In this document: positions 13,500 to 14,732 of the stretch, in pieces
How positions within the stretch are numbered: the first letter of the stretch is position 1
Layout: every line of letters begins with the position of its first letter
NCBI GenBank assembly: GCA_964499865.1
Contig: CAZCPY010000076.1
Span: 1 to 14,732, forward strand
Source of the DNA: JANOGU01 sp964499865
Lineage (GTDB): Bacteria; Pseudomonadota; Alphaproteobacteria; Rhodobacterales; Rhodobacteraceae
Direction of reading: 5' to 3'
Length of the DNA stretch: 14,732 nt
Made by a program: the position numbers and the translations under genes
Notes under the pieces: generated by a model
Told to the model about the DNA's origin: nothing
Seen by the model: only the letters and a program-made list of their open reading frames with translations
Database searches by the model: none

Positions 13500-14456
13500 A
13501 TGCCCGCCGACCTGCCGCCGCTGACCCTGCTGCTTGCCGCGCCGCGGGGGTTCTGCGCGGGGGTGGACCGGGCGATCAAGATCGTGGAACTGGCGCTGCG
13601 GAAATGGGGCCCGCCGGTCTATGTGCGCCACGAGATCGTGCACAACCGCTATGTCGTCGACGACCTGCGCGCCAGGGGTGCGGTCTTCGTCGAGGAACTG
13701 ACCGACTGCCCCGACGACCGCCCCGTGGTGTTTTCCGCCCATGGCGTGCCGCGCGCGGTCCCGGCCGAGGCCGCGCGTCGGCAGCTCGTCGCGGTGGATG
13801 CGACCTGCCCCCTGGTCACCAAGGTGCACAACGAGGCCGCGCGCCACCACGAGGCGGGGCGCCAGATGGTGATGATCGGCCACGCGGGCCACCCCGAGGT
13901 GATCGGCACCATGGGCCAGTTGCCCGACGGCGAGGTGCTGCTGGTCGAGACGGTCGAGGATGTGGCGCGCCTGGCGGTGCGCGACCCCGGGCAGTTGGCC
14001 TTCATCACCCAGACCACGCTGTCGGTGGACGACACCGCCGCCGTGGCCGCCGCACTCGTGGCGCGGTTCCCCGCCATCGTGCCGCCCGCGCATGACGACA
14101 TCTGCTATGCCACCACCAACCGGCAGGCGGCGGTCAAGGCGATGGCGCCGCGGATCGACGCGCTTCTGGTGATCGGGGCGCCCAATTCGTCGAACTCGAT
14201 GCGGCTGGTCGAGGTCGGGCGCGCGGCGGGCTGCGGCTATGCCCAGCTTGTGCAGCGCGCGGCCGACATCGACTGGCGCGCGTTGCAGGGCGCCCGCGCC
14301 ATCGGCATTACGGCGGGCGCCAGCGCCCCCGAGGTGCTGGTCGACGAGGTTCTGGCCGGCTTCCGCGCCCGCTTTGCGGTGACCGTCGAGATCGTGGTGA
14401 CGGCAACGGAGGACATCGAGTTCAAGGTGCCGCGCATCCTGCGCGAGCCCGCCTGA
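13500..14456 (+). CDS. ispH: 4-hydroxy-3-methylbut-2-enyl diphosphate reductase
   Basis: IspH (LytB) is the last enzyme of the methylerythritol phosphate pathway; it reduces HMBPP to isopentenyl and dimethylallyl diphosphate with a 4Fe-4S cluster. The 318-residue product has all three cluster cysteines: Cys19 in APRGFCAGVDRAI, Cys103 in DATCPLVTKVH and Cys202 in DDICYATTNRQ. Also present are His48 (EIVHNR), His81 (FSAHGV), His131 and Glu133 (GHAGHPEVIGTMGQ), the TQTTLS motif near 170-175, and the substrate loop PNSSNSMRL at 228-236. The start ATG at 13500 has GAGG about 12 bases upstream, a loose spacing, but homology starts within 12 residues. It follows mraY after a 179-base gap that contains a hairpin and a possible promoter. 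Its product feeds undecaprenyl lipid synthesis, used by MraY. Confidence 0.97.
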   Translation: MPADLPPLTLLLAAPRGFCAGVDRAIKIVELALRKWGPPVYVRHEIVHNRYVVDDLRARGAVFVEELTDCPDDRPVVFSAHGVPRAVPAEAARRQLVAVDATCPLVTKVHNEAARHHEAGRQMVMIGHAGHPEVIGTMGQLPDGEVLLVETVEDVARLAVRDPGQLAFITQTTLSVDDTAAVAAALVARFPAIVPPAHDDICYATTNRQAAVKAMAPRIDALLVIGAPNSSNSMRLVEVGRAAGCGYAQLVQRAADIDWRALQGARAIGITAGASAPEVLVDEVLAGFRARFAVTVEIVVTATEDIEFKVPRILREPA

Positions 14457-14509
14457 ACCCCTTTCCGGCGCGCCGTCCCCGCGCCATATCGAGCCCGATG
14501 GAGCCCGCG

Positions 14510-14732
14510 ATGCGCCTTGCCCAGGTCCCGGACCCGATCCGGCCCGCCGCCCCGGCCCCGGCCCCGGCCCCGGCCCCGGCCGATCCCGTTCCAGTGCCCT
14601 GTGCCCGCCGCGACGCGCCCGCGCAGGCCGCACCCGAGGCGCCGGCCGCCATCGGGGCGGCGGCGCGCGGCGGCCATGTCTCCGGCGGCGTGACGGTCGA
14701 CGGCACCCGCGCCGGCCTGCCGCCGTTTCCGG
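14510..14732 (+). CDS. Unidentified Pro/Ala-rich reading frame, 3' end outside window
   Basis: An open frame runs from ATG at 14510 (MRLAQVPDPIRPAAP) to the end of the window. GGAG lies 6 bases upstream, and an in-frame ATG at 14498 has no ribosome-binding site. The first third is a Pro-Ala repeat made by a CCCCGG hexamer tract. The rest (GGHVSGGVTVDGTRAGLPPFP) gives no recognisable domain. It is not RNase H, an ispH neighbour in some relatives. At this GC content an open frame of 74 codons is weak evidence, and the gene may be spurious. Confidence 0.3.
   Translation, partial: MRLAQVPDPIRPAAPAPAPAPAPADPVPVPCARRDAPAQAAPEAPAAIGAAARGGHVSGGVTVDGTRAGLPPFP
14550..14579. repeat. Five tandem CCCCGG hexamers
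   Basis: CCCCGG is repeated five times without mismatch. On the minus strand this gives five runs of four G, which can form a G-quadruplex. In the candidate plus-strand frame it encodes a Pro-Ala tract, and a change in copy number would not shift the frame. Confidence 0.7.

Noticed and set aside
13212..14633. 473-codon minus-strand frame opposite ispH
   Set aside because: Antisense to a complete IspH with all catalytic residues, and its translation is Arg/His/Gly-rich with no domain.

Overview
The window looks like chromosome of a high-GC alphaproteobacterium of the Rhodobacterales (Rhodobacter/Paracoccus type). The evidence is the strong G/C third-position bias, the MraZ, FtsL, MraY and IspH protein sequences, the frequent GTG starts, and two non-coding loci that resemble well-studied RNAs of Rhodobacter sphaeroides. 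No phage, transposase, CRISPR array, tRNA or rRNA was seen.

Layout. 1-1232 is the 3' part of a UvrD/PcrA-type helicase gene (+). A G/C-rich inverted repeat pair separates it from a convergent benE benzoate transporter gene (-). 2591-2914 is the most striking stretch: on the minus strand it encodes six hairpins in three pairs. Every loop carries CCTCCTCCC, while the stems differ in sequence but stay complementary. The array lies directly downstream of a 73-codon DUF1127 gene (2915-3136, -). This matches the stress-induced CcsR ('cuckoo') sRNA locus with its DUF1127 host gene ccaF1 in R. sphaeroides. Divergent to it is mrp, an Fe-S cluster carrier ATPase gene (+).

4453-5380 has no convincing protein gene. 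It ends in a strong intrinsic terminator 30 nt before the mraZ start, the arrangement known for the UpsM sRNA, which is made by premature termination in the mraZ leader. The division and cell-wall (dcw) cluster then runs on the + strand: mraZ, rsmH, ftsL, ftsI, murE, murF, mraY. It is tightly packed except for a roughly 200-bp insertion of REP-like and AT-rich palindromic sequence between murE and murF. After mraY comes a hairpin and then ispH with its own likely promoter, instead of the usual murD/ftsW continuation. The window closes in an unidentified Pro/Ala-rich reading frame with a hexanucleotide repeat.

Together the dcw genes make and polymerise the lipid-linked peptidoglycan precursor: MurE and MurF build UDP-MurNAc-pentapeptide, MraY transfers it to undecaprenyl phosphate, and FtsI cross-links septal wall with FtsL in the divisome. 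IspH supplies isoprenoid units for undecaprenyl lipids and needs an Fe-S cluster. The two RNA loci suggest that stress-linked post-transcriptional control is concentrated here.
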